Assembly: GCF_003634615.1 (NCBI RefSeq)
Contig: NZ_RBKX01000001.1
Span: 1 to 64,000 of the forward strand
From: Flavobacterium sp. 102
Lineage (GTDB): Bacteria; Bacteroidota; Bacteroidia; Flavobacteriales; Flavobacteriaceae
Length of the DNA: 64,000 nt
Reading direction: 5' to 3'
This document shows positions 41,596 through 50,448 of the stretch, piece after piece; within the stretch, counting starts at the first letter, position 1, and every line of letters starts with the position of its first letter. Below the pieces are notes generated by a model. The model was not told the DNA's origin. It saw only the letters and a list, made by a program, of their open reading frames with translations, and searched no databases. A program made the translations under genes and the position numbers.

Positions 41596-42147
41596 TTAAA
41601 ATAAAGATCCTTGTACTTTTTCTTCCTCTTTTTTAGCTTCAGGAGCATCTCCTTCAACACCAGCTGGTGTTGCAATTGCTTTAGCCTTCGCTTTTTTCTT
41701 TTGAAGCATTTTAGTTTTGGCTTCTTCTACAGCTAATTCGATGGCTTTTTCTCTCGCTTGCGCCTTATCTTCATCGCTTAGTTCAACCTTGTAGTCAAGT
41801 TTAACTTTGTCCTTTTCTTCTTCGATAAATCGTTCAATTGCCTTGGCCTTAGCTTGCTCTTTTTCTTCTTCAGTAAGTTCGACTGATTGATTTATAATGA
41901 CTTTCCCATTTACAGGTTTAATATCATTGATATCATCTTCATCGTAGTAATGCACTGCCCATCCAAAAACCTCGTCATCGGAATATCCGGCAGAACCACC
42001 ATCTTTGGCACACTTCATAACGTAGTTACAACACTCGTCTAGGTTCTTATTTTCTTTTTTGTAGGTTACAGCGAACAATTCGTCCTCTGCAGCAAGTTTG
42101 TCAAGATGTGTCTTGATAGCCTTTTTAAATGCGCTGGATGCTTTCAT
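41596..42147 (-). CDS. PcfK-like protein with clamp-binding-like tail
   Basis: A 183-residue protein. N-terminal PcfK domain: FKKAIKTHLDKLAAEDELFA, LDECCNYVMKCAKDGG, DDEVFGWAVHYYDED. Two internal repeats of about 35 residues follow (VELTEEEKEQAKAKAIERF and VELSDEDKAQAREKAIELA). The last five residues QGSLF resemble a beta-clamp-binding pentapeptide. Pairing with PcfJ is conserved across mobile elements. Confidence 0.8.
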   Translation of the reverse strand: MKASSAFKKAIKTHLDKLAAEDELFAVTYKKENKNLDECCNYVMKCAKDGGSAGYSDDEVFGWAVHYYDEDDINDIKPVNGKVIINQSVELTEEEKEQAKAKAIERFIEEEKDKVKLDYKVELSDEDKAQAREKAIELAVEEAKTKMLQKKKAKAKAIATPAGVEGDAPEAKKEEEKVQGSLF

Positions 42148-42173
42148 AATTCTGATTTTTATTGTTGTTATAA

Positions 42174-44699
42174 TTAAAATTGTAAATCTTCTATTTCGTT
42201 GAAAAATTCATTGATATCCTCGATGTATGACAAGTCCATTCGGTGGAATGTTTTATAATTGCCCATGTGATATCCGTCTTGTATTCTGATTATTCGGCAC
42301 CATACTTTTGTTCCGGCTCTTTCAAAGACACAACTCGGCAACATAATTTCTCCTGTCAGCTGATATCTTTTATTTTTTGGATCATCGAAGAACTGGTCCA
42401 ATCTCTTTTCCATCGATGGTCCGTTAGGAATAATGGCCAATAACTCACCACCTGACCAATGGAGCATTTTACATGCTTTCTCCACGTGCTCCATAGCGGT
42501 TTTACCGGAAGCACCAAACGGTGGATTCATTGCTATTTTGTGAAACTTGTTTCCGATGTAATAGTTCTCAAACGATGTATTGTGAACGTTTCCTGATGCG
42601 TTAACCGCGAGTTGTGACGCTAAATCGTGGCTTGGTTCAACAAAATGATTTGTTGTGGTACCAAAAAAGAATCTGCCTATTGCTCCGTGCCCAGCTGATG
42701 GCTCCAACCAATCTTCATTTGGCTGCGGGTTTAACCATTCAACCATTTTCATTCCGAGAGGTTCCGGAGTGGCGAAGTAATCAACTCCCTCACGTGCTTT
42801 GTTGGAAGATGTTTTCTTACCTCTTGCGAAGTAATAAGTTTTAGCCTTGTCAAATTCTGATATTGTGAATAAGAACTTATCTGCTTCCTTGCCACCAACA
42901 CCCTGATTAATATTTGGTTCTTCGCTATGTGGATTATTGTATCCTTCTTTGAAAGCCGTTTCTAAATCTCTGGCAAGGTTACCCATGGCTAAATTCTCAG
43001 CTGTCTTGGAACGCTGCGCAATCTTTGTAGCAAAAGCATATCTTTCAGTCGTTGTCTGCAGAGTGGCATATTCATAAATACCATTACTCATTAGTCCTTC
43101 GCGATAAATACGGCCTTCGGTTTGTATTGCTTGCGTTGGCGCTGTCGGTAATCCAAGATTGATTAAAACTCTTTGATGAACGCCGGTTCTGTCATGAAGA
43201 GAAATCCCCTCTTGACCGGCTTTTATTTGAACTACAATCAAGTTGGTGTCTGAGTGATCACGATTGAAATCATTTATATTTTGGCTGCGCAGTCTTTTGT
43301 TAACCGTACCATTGAATTCTTTGGCGTGTGGAAAAAACAATCTCAAAGTTTCTCGAACGTTGATCAGGTAATTGAGCTCAAGATTCCAGAAGAATGAATA
43401 CTCCTTTTGAAAATTGTTGATTTCAATCTCTAAATCTTCATTGCTGTATTCGTCTTTATCCAAAAACTCATCGATTTCAAACTGAAATGGATGTGATGGC
43501 AGTGAGTTATTGTAATTGTGAAACACAACAACCTTTCTTCCTAAATCCAAATGCTGTTTGATTCTTCTGCAAATTTCCCTGGCTTTGATGCACTCCAACA
43601 ATTGAGTGATGTATAAGTGATTGTGTTTTTTGTGGATCCTGTCGCTTAGTATTGGATACTTTTTGCAAAAACCCTCATCATAGAACAACTCAAAACCTTC
43701 TTCAATCTTTTGGCCGATAACTGAGTCAAGCGCTATAAATTCTCTGGAATAATCAAATTCAAGGTTGATTTGTCGTGTTGACATCACACCTTTTTCTTTC
43801 CAATTTTCAAAGAAGTTGCGCTCCATCAGGTTCAAGTCAACTCCGCTTTCCGGAATTGTACACTTGTTATATCTCATTCGATATCCAAAATTCTCTACCA
43901 TGAATTTGCTCCAGCCGGTCGGCGCGTTGTACTCTCCATTGTACTCCGGTTCTTCTATCGTTTCATAAATATCGAAAAGGCAGCCATCCGCATATTTGAT
44001 TGATTTGTGGTAAGCAAACGGCGTGGCCGAAAGAAATACAACTTTGGTTTTACTTACGATTTCAGTAACAATTTGGCGGTATAGATTTTCATCAAACACT
44101 TCGCGATCACGGTCATCTATTGAATATAAAAACTCATACTTTTTAACTTTTGGCTTTACCACCGATGGCACTTTTACCACTTCTTGGTGCTGCAGGTAAT
44201 ACGAAGTATAGTTTCCTTGCTCGTTTTGGTTTAGATAATGGCTTTCATCATAAATCACTAAATCAAAATCCCTGTTTAATATGGCTTCGTTTTGGTAGAA
44301 ATTAGCGTAGGTAGTAACAGAAATCTCATAGCCTTTATCTTCGATACCGTTCAATTGATAAATCTGTAAATTGAAATGGCGTGCTTCTTCAACCCAATCA
44401 CTACATTTCTTTTGTGTTGGTACCACAATCAGTATTTCCCTTTTATTCTGAGTATAAAAACGCTTGGCAATTCCCAATCCAACAAACGTTTTCCCGGTAC
44501 CGGTTCCATTCGTAAAAAGATATCCCTTGCCTTCTTCGAATCGTCGCTCGGCAAAGCTTATATCTTCAACTTGGGTATCAAAAAGGAATGGCATCATAGT
44601 TTTTATATCGGAATCGTGTTGGACCAACATTGGTTCTGCTTCAATAGTGTCAATGGCGTCGAAAAGGAGAACTAATTGATTTTGGTGTTTGATTTTCAT
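42174..44699 (-). CDS. SF2 helicase fused to N6-adenine methyltransferase
   Basis: An 841-residue protein. Helicase part: Walker A NGTGTGKT (about 64-71), DESH box in LVIYDESHYLNQ, VVFLSATPF, and a C-terminal helicase lobe with QAIQTEGRIYREG. From about residue 640 a methyltransferase: WLEPSAGHGAIGRFF is the SAM-binding motif, AMNPPFG the catalytic NPPF motif. QLVLLF at residues 8-13 fits the hexapeptide clamp motif (QLxLxF). Similar helicase-methylase proteins protect mobile DNA from restriction. Start at 44699 because the upstream TTG lies in the 16-nt repeat. Confidence 0.85.
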   Translation of the reverse strand: MKIKHQNQLVLLFDAIDTIEAEPMLVQHDSDIKTMMPFLFDTQVEDISFAERRFEEGKGYLFTNGTGTGKTFVGLGIAKRFYTQNKREILIVVPTQKKCSDWVEEARHFNLQIYQLNGIEDKGYEISVTTYANFYQNEAILNRDFDLVIYDESHYLNQNEQGNYTSYYLQHQEVVKVPSVVKPKVKKYEFLYSIDDRDREVFDENLYRQIVTEIVSKTKVVFLSATPFAYHKSIKYADGCLFDIYETIEEPEYNGEYNAPTGWSKFMVENFGYRMRYNKCTIPESGVDLNLMERNFFENWKEKGVMSTRQINLEFDYSREFIALDSVIGQKIEEGFELFYDEGFCKKYPILSDRIHKKHNHLYITQLLECIKAREICRRIKQHLDLGRKVVVFHNYNNSLPSHPFQFEIDEFLDKDEYSNEDLEIEINNFQKEYSFFWNLELNYLINVRETLRLFFPHAKEFNGTVNKRLRSQNINDFNRDHSDTNLIVVQIKAGQEGISLHDRTGVHQRVLINLGLPTAPTQAIQTEGRIYREGLMSNGIYEYATLQTTTERYAFATKIAQRSKTAENLAMGNLARDLETAFKEGYNNPHSEEPNINQGVGGKEADKFLFTISEFDKAKTYYFARGKKTSSNKAREGVDYFATPEPLGMKMVEWLNPQPNEDWLEPSAGHGAIGRFFFGTTTNHFVEPSHDLASQLAVNASGNVHNTSFENYYIGNKFHKIAMNPPFGASGKTAMEHVEKACKMLHWSGGELLAIIPNGPSMEKRLDQFFDDPKNKRYQLTGEIMLPSCVFERAGTKVWCRIIRIQDGYHMGNYKTFHRMDLSYIEDINEFFNEIEDLQF

Positions 44700-44714
44700 T
44701 ATTAAAATTTTCTT

Positions 44715-44730
44715 CAATATTGGGTTGACT
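44715..44730 (-). repeat. 16-nt repeat before gene start, copy 2
   Basis: Leftward AGTCAACCCAATATTG, 15 bp before the helicase-methyltransferase start; same orientation as the copy at 35192-35207. Confidence 0.5.
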
Positions 44731-44762
44731 TATTTTGTTAATCAAGTAATCTTTGGTTTAAG

Positions 44763-45092
44763 TCAGGTAGTAATCGATTCTATTTTGAACTTTACATATT
44801 CCTTCCCTTTTTCGACTTTTTCCTTTGACACGATGCCTTTTTTAATGTGCTTGTCGTTGAATCCATATTTCTTAGAAAGGATATCCTGAAACGGCTTAAC
44901 CGGATTATCCCAATCGGATGCCTCAGAACTGAATCCAAATTCTAGTGTGATCAGAAATGGAGGCTCAGGCATTTTAAGCTTTGGCAACATGAATAAAAGT
45001 GCGTTTTCATAAATGGCATATTCCGGAGTTTTAAATCTTTTGCCCTTCCAAGCATCATTCACCGATAGTGGCTTAATTTCTATTTTTATCAT
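44763..45092 (-). CDS. rusA: RusA-type Holliday junction resolvase
   Basis: A 109-residue nuclease that cuts four-way junctions. RusA motif: SVNDAWKGKRFKTPEYAIYE at the start and SDWDNPVKPFQDILSKKYGF with the catalytic aspartates, then NDKHIKKGIV. Length is normal. Lies in the replication cluster before the helicase-methyltransferase. Confidence 0.9.
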   Translation of the reverse strand: MIKIEIKPLSVNDAWKGKRFKTPEYAIYENALLFMLPKLKMPEPPFLITLEFGFSSEASDWDNPVKPFQDILSKKYGFNDKHIKKGIVSKEKVEKGKEYVKFKIESITT

Positions 45093-45096
45093 GTGT

Positions 45097-45321
45097 TTAA
45101 ACGGTTTTGAAGTTTGATTTTGATTGTTTGGTTTCTAAAAAGATTGGAACTTCTTTCAATAGCTGATCAACACCCATTTCGTTGATGTGATTAATTCTAT
45201 TCAAAACGATGTGAGTTTCACGCATCAATTTCGGTAGCGAATAATCCGGGCAAAGCGGCATGAAGTCTTTCAATTGTTTCAGCTGGACTTTAAGTTCCTC
45301 ACGCTGTTCTATGTGATTCAT
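45097..45321 (-). CDS. Small helical protein
   Basis: A 74-residue product (MNHIEQREELKVQLKQLKDF). Helical; four-base overlap with the gene before it. Not recognised. Confidence 0.55.
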   Translation of the reverse strand: MNHIEQREELKVQLKQLKDFMPLCPDYSLPKLMRETHIVLNRINHINEMGVDQLLKEVPIFLETKQSKSNFKTV

Positions 45322-46037
45322 TTTATTGCTTTTCTCTTTCTCTTCAGATAGTCCAGATATGGTTTCATTTCGGGTTTATCTTGCCATTCAGTAATCGTTT
45401 TTTCAAGAGTCTGACGGTCCATATTTTCAACCAGAGTATCTATTTGGCTTCTAACCAATGCTTCTTTCTCTTTTTTGGCTTTTTCTTCTCGCCTTTTTTT
45501 ATAAAAAACAGCTACCGGATGATCTGATGACTGTTGTTGCTTTGAAAAGTCTTCGCTAACTTTTTTGTTTTGCCGTTCTACCTCAGCATATTTATTTTCC
45601 AGATATTGTTCAAACCACTTATCCTTTCCCAGAACATTTTGGCCGTCAACTTTATAATCTTTACCGTCTCCTATGATTCCTTGCCTAACTTGCTTTAACA
45701 TCAACAAAACGTCCTCAATCGTTTCATAAGGGTACTTTTCCATTATGTCCACAGCTATCATCGAAGCTTGTGTGGTATTTATATTTTTTCCGACATTAAA
45801 ACTTTGCGAAAATCTCATTAGAAAGTAAGTAATGACTTTGGCCACATTGATTTCACCGACTACTTTTTGAAGCTTTAATAGTTTTGTTCCGTCAATAGCT
45901 TTTACAACAGTCAAATTCTTTTCTTGCATTAACAATTCAACCTCATTTTGAGACGCCAAACATTGCATCAACTGCATCGTTTGCGGATTGTTTAAGGTTT
46001 GAATCTGATTTGGCGTTACTTGAAGTCCTATTTCCAT
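45318..46037 (-). CDS. Possible replication accessory protein
   Basis: A 239-residue protein. N-terminal half is helical (VAKVITYFLMRFSQSFNVGK, QASMIAVDIMEKYPYETIED, VLLMLKQVRQGIIGDGKDYK). The C-terminal half is a charged coiled coil. Similar proteins follow the DUF1376-type replication gene in Bacteroidota phages and may load helicase; this is inference. It overlaps that gene by 95 bases in another frame, an unusually long overlap. Confidence 0.5.
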   Translation of the reverse strand: MEIGLQVTPNQIQTLNNPQTMQLMQCLASQNEVELLMQEKNLTVVKAIDGTKLLKLQKVVGEINVAKVITYFLMRFSQSFNVGKNINTTQASMIAVDIMEKYPYETIEDVLLMLKQVRQGIIGDGKDYKVDGQNVLGKDKWFEQYLENKYAEVERQNKKVSEDFSKQQQSSDHPVAVFYKKRREEKAKKEKEALVRSQIDTLVENMDRQTLEKTITEWQDKPEMKPYLDYLKRKRKAIK

Positions 46038-46761
46038 AATTGCCTTCTATTATTTTATTAAAATTTGTAGGTTTGAAAATCCAATCAAATGATGCTTTCC
46101 AACCGCTTTGATTTGCTCCATTTAAAAAATCTGAATCGGCTACCATCTGGAGCGCTTTTCCGACCGTCTCTAAACCGTGTTCTTTTATTCTTGAATTGAT
46201 AGCTGCTTTTCTCTGATCATTTAATTTTAGAACTTGAGGAAGCTGATTGCAGACCTGATTAAAAACTGTGATTATTTCTTCGAAATTTGTTTTCGCACTT
46301 TCTATTTTTCCAACTGCAGTTTCAACTACTATTTCTTCTTCTACTTCATCTTCATACTTCATACTTCTATCTTCTAAAAAAGCATCGCTTTCGCTTGTGC
46401 GTTTATCATGCGTTCGCATACTTTCTTTTTTTCTTTTGTTTTTAGGGGTTTCAGGAGGTTTTTTCCATCTTCTGTCCGCTGATTGTTTTGCTTTTTCGCT
46501 TTTTTCAAGCTGTTTTTGTCGTTCGATTTCAAGTCTTTTGTTTGTCAAAAATTCACCATCGAAATCAAATTTGTCTTTCAAATCTTCACTCAAACTTTCC
46601 CAAGATTTTCCAATGAGGAATTCAAGTCTTTTAACTGGAATTTTATCATCTGTCCATTGCTTACAAAGCATTTTGATATACATTCCAATTTCTTCATTGG
46701 TTAGATATGTGCATCCGGTAAGAAAGTCTTGGGCATAAAATTGAAATGCGGGTGCTTTCAT
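45943..46761 (-). CDS. DUF1376-like phage replication protein
   Basis: A 272-residue protein. N-terminal winged-helix domain PAFQFYAQDFLTGCTYLTNE and IGMYIKMLCKQWTDDKIP is typical of DUF1376 and replication initiators. A basic linker follows, then a C-terminal domain with LNDQRKAAINSRIKEHGLET and WKASFDWIFKPTNFNKIIEG, seen in phage primosome proteins. Probably binds the phage origin or helps load the replicative helicase. Confidence 0.7.
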   Translation of the reverse strand: MKAPAFQFYAQDFLTGCTYLTNEEIGMYIKMLCKQWTDDKIPVKRLEFLIGKSWESLSEDLKDKFDFDGEFLTNKRLEIERQKQLEKSEKAKQSADRRWKKPPETPKNKRKKESMRTHDKRTSESDAFLEDRSMKYEDEVEEEIVVETAVGKIESAKTNFEEIITVFNQVCNQLPQVLKLNDQRKAAINSRIKEHGLETVGKALQMVADSDFLNGANQSGWKASFDWIFKPTNFNKIIEGNYGNRTSSNAKSDSNLKQSANDAVDAMFGVSK

Positions 46762-46766
46762 AGTCT

Positions 46767-47915
46767 CTATTTTTGAAATGGAACATTTGTTAATTGTCGG
46801 CCATTGTTCCAGATGGCGAACCTACCTTCGTTATCTTCCTGAATTTTCATAGTCTCAATTTTCCCAAAAAGGTTAATGTTTCCACCCATGTCAACAATCC
46901 AAGCATTCGGTTTTGTTGGCCATATTCTCATTGCTCTGCCTACTATTTGATAATAAAGAGAAAGTGACATTGTGGACCGTGCCATCAGCACTGATTCTAA
47001 TTGTGGATAATCAAATCCTGTTGTCAAAACGCCAACGTTAATCAGGCATTTAATCACCCCTTTTTTGAATCTTGATAAGATCCTTTCCCTTTCTTCCTTT
47101 TTGGTTTCTCCGGTAAGCACAACCGAACCAGGTATCATTTTAGCAACCTGATTGGCTTCATCAATCAGAGCACAGAATATCAGTAGATTTGGCTTCTTAG
47201 AAAGAATATGAAAAGCAGTTTTGGCAATTCTTGAAGGCATATCGATTGACTTGTAATACCTTTTCAATGACTGCGGAGTAAAGTCGGTACCGTTGCTATT
47301 TAGTTCTAATTTTGAACGATCAATAACATCGAATGAATAATATTCAAGCTTGGCCAAAAACCCTGAATTGAAAAGTGTATCGTTCTGAACATAGTAAAGT
47401 ACCTTGTCAAATATTTTCGGAGTGCTGCGCGTTAAGAATGTCAATTGATATCCTTCTGAAGACATTGAAAGTCTATAAGGCGTTGCTGTCAATCCCAATA
47501 CTTTTACATCCGGGAAATACTTTATAAATTCCTTATACATTCCGTCTTCTGAATTCACTAAATGGCATTCATCAATCAGTATATACTTTACACCTTTGAA
47601 CAAATGCTTTTTATTGACTATGCTGCCGATTGTACAGAACGTTACTTTGTCAATCCTTTTTTCTCCGGCAGAAGCGCTGTAAATTGATGCCTTACCGTAT
47701 TTGCTATACTTTTCATAATTCTGTTCAAGAATCTCTTTCGAGGGCTGGAGTACAACCGTCATTCCGTCTACTCCAGCCACAATACCTGCAGTTACAATAG
47801 ATTTTCCAGAGCCGGTCGGTAAAATAATTATACCGTTATCTGTAGCCGTGCTATTAAAAAAATTAACACCGACTTCGATTGATTCGCTTTGGTAAAATCT
47901 GTATTGAAATGCCAT
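46767..47915 (-). CDS. SF2 DEAD/DEAH helicase, RadD-like
   Basis: A 382-residue helicase. Walker A LPTGSGKS near residue 35, DECH box in YILIDECHLVNSEDG, GLTATPYRLS, and C-terminal motif VGRAMRIWPTKPN. The overall plan resembles RadD/YejH-like phage helicases, shortened at the C-terminus. In the replication cluster; probable role in replication fork or recombination-intermediate processing. Confidence 0.85.
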   Translation of the reverse strand: MAFQYRFYQSESIEVGVNFFNSTATDNGIIILPTGSGKSIVTAGIVAGVDGMTVVLQPSKEILEQNYEKYSKYGKASIYSASAGEKRIDKVTFCTIGSIVNKKHLFKGVKYILIDECHLVNSEDGMYKEFIKYFPDVKVLGLTATPYRLSMSSEGYQLTFLTRSTPKIFDKVLYYVQNDTLFNSGFLAKLEYYSFDVIDRSKLELNSNGTDFTPQSLKRYYKSIDMPSRIAKTAFHILSKKPNLLIFCALIDEANQVAKMIPGSVVLTGETKKEERERILSRFKKGVIKCLINVGVLTTGFDYPQLESVLMARSTMSLSLYYQIVGRAMRIWPTKPNAWIVDMGGNINLFGKIETMKIQEDNEGRFAIWNNGRQLTNVPFQK

Positions 47916-47917
47916 GC

Positions 47918-48460
47918 TTAATCCTCTACTTTAGCAGTTTCAAAAGCACTATCTTCTTGAGCAAAAGTTATTACTGTTTGCTCCATTTGAGGTGCTGATT
48001 TACCGTTCATATATGCTTCAACTTCATCCAGAGCATTTTCTAAAACTTCATTCAGCTGAGTCAAATACAAATAGCTTCCGCTTAGTTTCACTTTTGGCGA
48101 ATCAAATTTTACAACACCAGATGTCACATACTTCGTGGCTGAAATGATTAATGATCGGTTTTCTTCTACACCTGAGATTTTGAATGAAAACACGTTGTAT
48201 TTTTGAGTATTAACGTCTTCTTCTAGTGTCGATAATTCAGTTGAATTGTCGTTCCCTGTAAAAGCATCGTCAAGATGTGCGAAGAAAACATTGAACATTG
48301 AAAATGCTTTTTCTAAGTCTTCGTGAACGATATGGTTTCCTTTTCTGTTTAGAACATCACCGGCTGTTTTTCCGGTTAGCAACTCATAGGAGTAACTGCA
48401 TAATGCATCACCTAAAGAGGCACTTTTTATTTCGACTTCCTTTTGATCTTCGTTTTTCAT
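47918..48460 (-). CDS. Unknown early protein
   Basis: A 180-residue acidic protein (IKSASLGDALCSYSYELLTG, KYNVFSFKISGVEENRSLII). An alpha/beta middle and an acidic C-terminus. It ends two bases before the helicase. Not recognised. Confidence 0.55.
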   Translation of the reverse strand: MKNEDQKEVEIKSASLGDALCSYSYELLTGKTAGDVLNRKGNHIVHEDLEKAFSMFNVFFAHLDDAFTGNDNSTELSTLEEDVNTQKYNVFSFKISGVEENRSLIISATKYVTSGVVKFDSPKVKLSGSYLYLTQLNEVLENALDEVEAYMNGKSAPQMEQTVITFAQEDSAFETAKVED

Positions 48461-48467
48461 AATTCTG

Positions 48468-48788
48468 TTAGTTTGGATTAATGTTTATATAATATTCTTT
48501 GTATTTCCCTTCAATGAACACAGACTCTATTCCTTTTACACCATAGATATCTGTTAAGTCTTTAATTCTTCTGGGTAGATGCCCTATTCCATATTCTAAT
48601 AATGCTTTAGTAGTTGTTAATCGTTCTCCTTTTATAAGCGCTGTGTAAGTCTTTTTGCATTGATTAGAGAAGTGTTCAATATTTCCATCAAAATGCTTCT
48701 GGCTTTCGCTATTGTTTTCTTTGTGAAGAAATGGTTCTGTGAAATCTATCGGAAGATTGAAGTCGATTTGTAACTGTGGAGTTTTCAT
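48468..48788 (-). CDS. Helix-turn-helix-like early protein
   Basis: A 106-residue protein. RLTTTKALLEYGIGHLPRRI KDLTDIYGV looks like a helix-turn-helix used by Bacteroidota phage proteins. N-terminal QLQIDF (residues 5-10) loosely resembles the clamp hexapeptide. Overlaps the preceding gene by four bases. Confidence 0.55.
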   Translation of the reverse strand: MKTPQLQIDFNLPIDFTEPFLHKENNSESQKHFDGNIEHFSNQCKKTYTALIKGERLTTTKALLEYGIGHLPRRIKDLTDIYGVKGIESVFIEGKYKEYYININPN

Positions 48789-49225
48789 AAATACTTTTCG
48801 TTATTTTTCAATTGAATCTCTATTTCTTGTAATGCGACTAAGTCCTTTGGCTCTGGAAGATATATCCCGGCGTGTTTGGCCGAGTAGTCTCTAAATTTGT
48901 CAATGACGTAGGTTGTTTCATCTTTACTTATGTTGGCGAAGCTTCGCCAGGCATCTCTAATTTCTCCTGTCTTCTCGTTTACTCTTTCAGTTCTGAAAAC
49001 TTCTGGACAAATCAGTTTCTTAATCATTTCTTGCTTGACATACTGAAAATCTTCTCCATATTCCCAAGCAAACCAACCCACTATCAGATGAAAATATTTG
49101 TTTTGATTTGGCGACTTTGATGTTGCCATTCTCTTCAGTTCAAATGATTGGCCTTTGGCGATAAAGTGTTTTAGTTTCTCTATCGCCCGAAGGACATCAA
49201 CCTCTTTCTTTGGGTTGTAAACCAT
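48785..49225 (-). CDS. NinB-like recombination protein
   Basis: A 146-residue protein. KSPNQNKYFHLIVGWFAWEY GEDFQYVKQEMIKKL and DAWRSFANISKDETTYVIDK are similar to the NinB/Orf family of phage lambda, which binds single-stranded DNA and helps the recombinase. RDYSAKHAGIYLPEPKD at the end is also family-like. Fits the recombination block with RecT and the SbcC-like ATPase. Confidence 0.6.
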   Translation of the reverse strand: MVYNPKKEVDVLRAIEKLKHFIAKGQSFELKRMATSKSPNQNKYFHLIVGWFAWEYGEDFQYVKQEMIKKLICPEVFRTERVNEKTGEIRDAWRSFANISKDETTYVIDKFRDYSAKHAGIYLPEPKDLVALQEIEIQLKNNEKYL

Positions 49226-50437
49226 TTATTGCTCAGCTAATACGCTTCTCAGATGATCCAATACTTTGTCATTGTCCTGTTCAAAGAACATTGCAGCATA
49301 ACTTGGTAAGAACACGCTTCCGGCAATTTGCGTTGCGCTTTCGCCTCCAATTTCTTTCTCCAATTGCATTGCATCAGGATCAATAACACAAGCCCATCCA
49401 GCTAAACAGTGTGAAGTACCACAATGCCATTTACTCATGTTCAACGCGCCTGGTCTTGATAGAACTTCTTGAGCAATTTTCTTGATAAGGACTTTCTCAT
49501 TTACCTTGTCTTTTACGCCGTAATTAGTGGCCAAAACTTCCCCTGCTTTGTTTTTAAGGTTAGCATCTGGGCACCAACGTAAGATGTAAGTCAGTTCAGA
49601 GTTGGTCGGGTTCTTAGTGGCCAAAACTTCCCAAGCTTTGTTTTTAAGGTCAGCATCTGGGCACCAACGTAAGATGTAAGTCAGTTCAGAGTTGGTCGGG
49701 TTCTTAGTGGCCAAAACTTCCCAAGCTTTGTTTTTAAGGTCAGCATCTGGGCAATACTCCATGATGTAAGTCAGTTCAGAGTTGGTCGGGTTCTTAGTGG
49801 CCAAAACTTCCCCTGCTTTGTTTTTAAGGTCAGCATCTGGGCAATACTCCATGATGTAAGTCAGTTCAGAGTTGGTCGGGTTCTTAGTGGCCAAAACTTC
49901 CCAAGCTTTGTTTTTAAGGTCAGCATCTGGGCACCAACGTAAGATGTAAGTCAGTTCAGAGTTGGTCGGGTTCTTAGTGGCCAAAACTTCCCAAGCTTTG
50001 TTTTTAAGGTCAGCATCTGGGCAATACTCCATGATGTAAGTCAGTTCAGAGTTGGTCGGGTTCTTAGTGGCCAAAACTTCCCAAGCTTTGTTTTTAAGGT
50101 TAGCATCTGGGCACCAACGTAAGATGTAAGTCAGTTCAGAGTTGGTCGGGTTCTTAGTGGCCAAAACTTCCCAAGCTTTGTTTTTAAGGTCAGCATCTGG
50201 GCACCAACGTAAGATGTAAGTCAGTTCAGAGTTGGTCGGGTTCTTAGTGGCCAAAACTTCCCAAGCTTTGTTTTTAAGGTCAGCATCTGGGCAATACTCC
50301 ATGATGTAAGTCAGTTCAGAGTTGGTCGGGTTCTTAGTGGCCAAAACTTCCCCTGCTTTGTTTTTAAGGTCAGCATCATTTGTGTATACGATGATTTCTA
50401 CTAATTCTGAATTCTTTTTTTCTTGTAAATTTTCCAT
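49226..50437 (-). CDS. Tandem-repeat protein with Cys/His C-terminal domain
   Basis: A 403-residue protein. A degenerate first unit (residues 7-32) is followed by nine 30-residue repeats of ATKNPTNSELTYILRWCPDA type. The units are two-helix, HEAT-like, and each carries LKNKAWEVL or LKNKAGEVL. Two unit types alternate: YIMEYC and YILRWC. The last 95 residues are different: MSKWHCGTSHCLAGWACVID, a Cys/His motif seen at the end of other phage proteins, with PSYAAMFFEQD. The repeat domain is probably a protein-binding solenoid. Function unknown; the near-identity of units points to recent recombination. Confidence 0.75.
   Translation of the reverse strand: MENLQEKKNSELVEIIVYTNDADLKNKAGEVLATKNPTNSELTYIMEYCPDADLKNKAWEVLATKNPTNSELTYILRWCPDADLKNKAWEVLATKNPTNSELTYILRWCPDANLKNKAWEVLATKNPTNSELTYIMEYCPDADLKNKAWEVLATKNPTNSELTYILRWCPDADLKNKAWEVLATKNPTNSELTYIMEYCPDADLKNKAGEVLATKNPTNSELTYIMEYCPDADLKNKAWEVLATKNPTNSELTYILRWCPDADLKNKAWEVLATKNPTNSELTYILRWCPDANLKNKAGEVLATNYGVKDKVNEKVLIKKIAQEVLSRPGALNMSKWHCGTSHCLAGWACVIDPDAMQLEKEIGGESATQIAGSVFLPSYAAMFFEQDNDKVLDHLRSVLAEQ
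49532..50341 (-). repeat. Nine tandem 90-bp coding repeats
   Basis: Nine in-frame units of exactly 90 bp, nearly identical at nucleotide level. Differences are confined to four short blocks, giving the order M-L-L-M-L-M-M-L-L for the YIMEYC (M) and YILRWC (L) types. Units 1-3 and 7-9 form matching triplets, indicating block duplication. Confidence 0.95.
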
Positions 50438-50448
50438 TTGATAATTTG

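Noticed and set aside
49532-50341. CRISPR-like array
   Set aside because: The 90-bp units are contiguous, without unique spacers, and lie in one open coding frame as 30-residue repeats.
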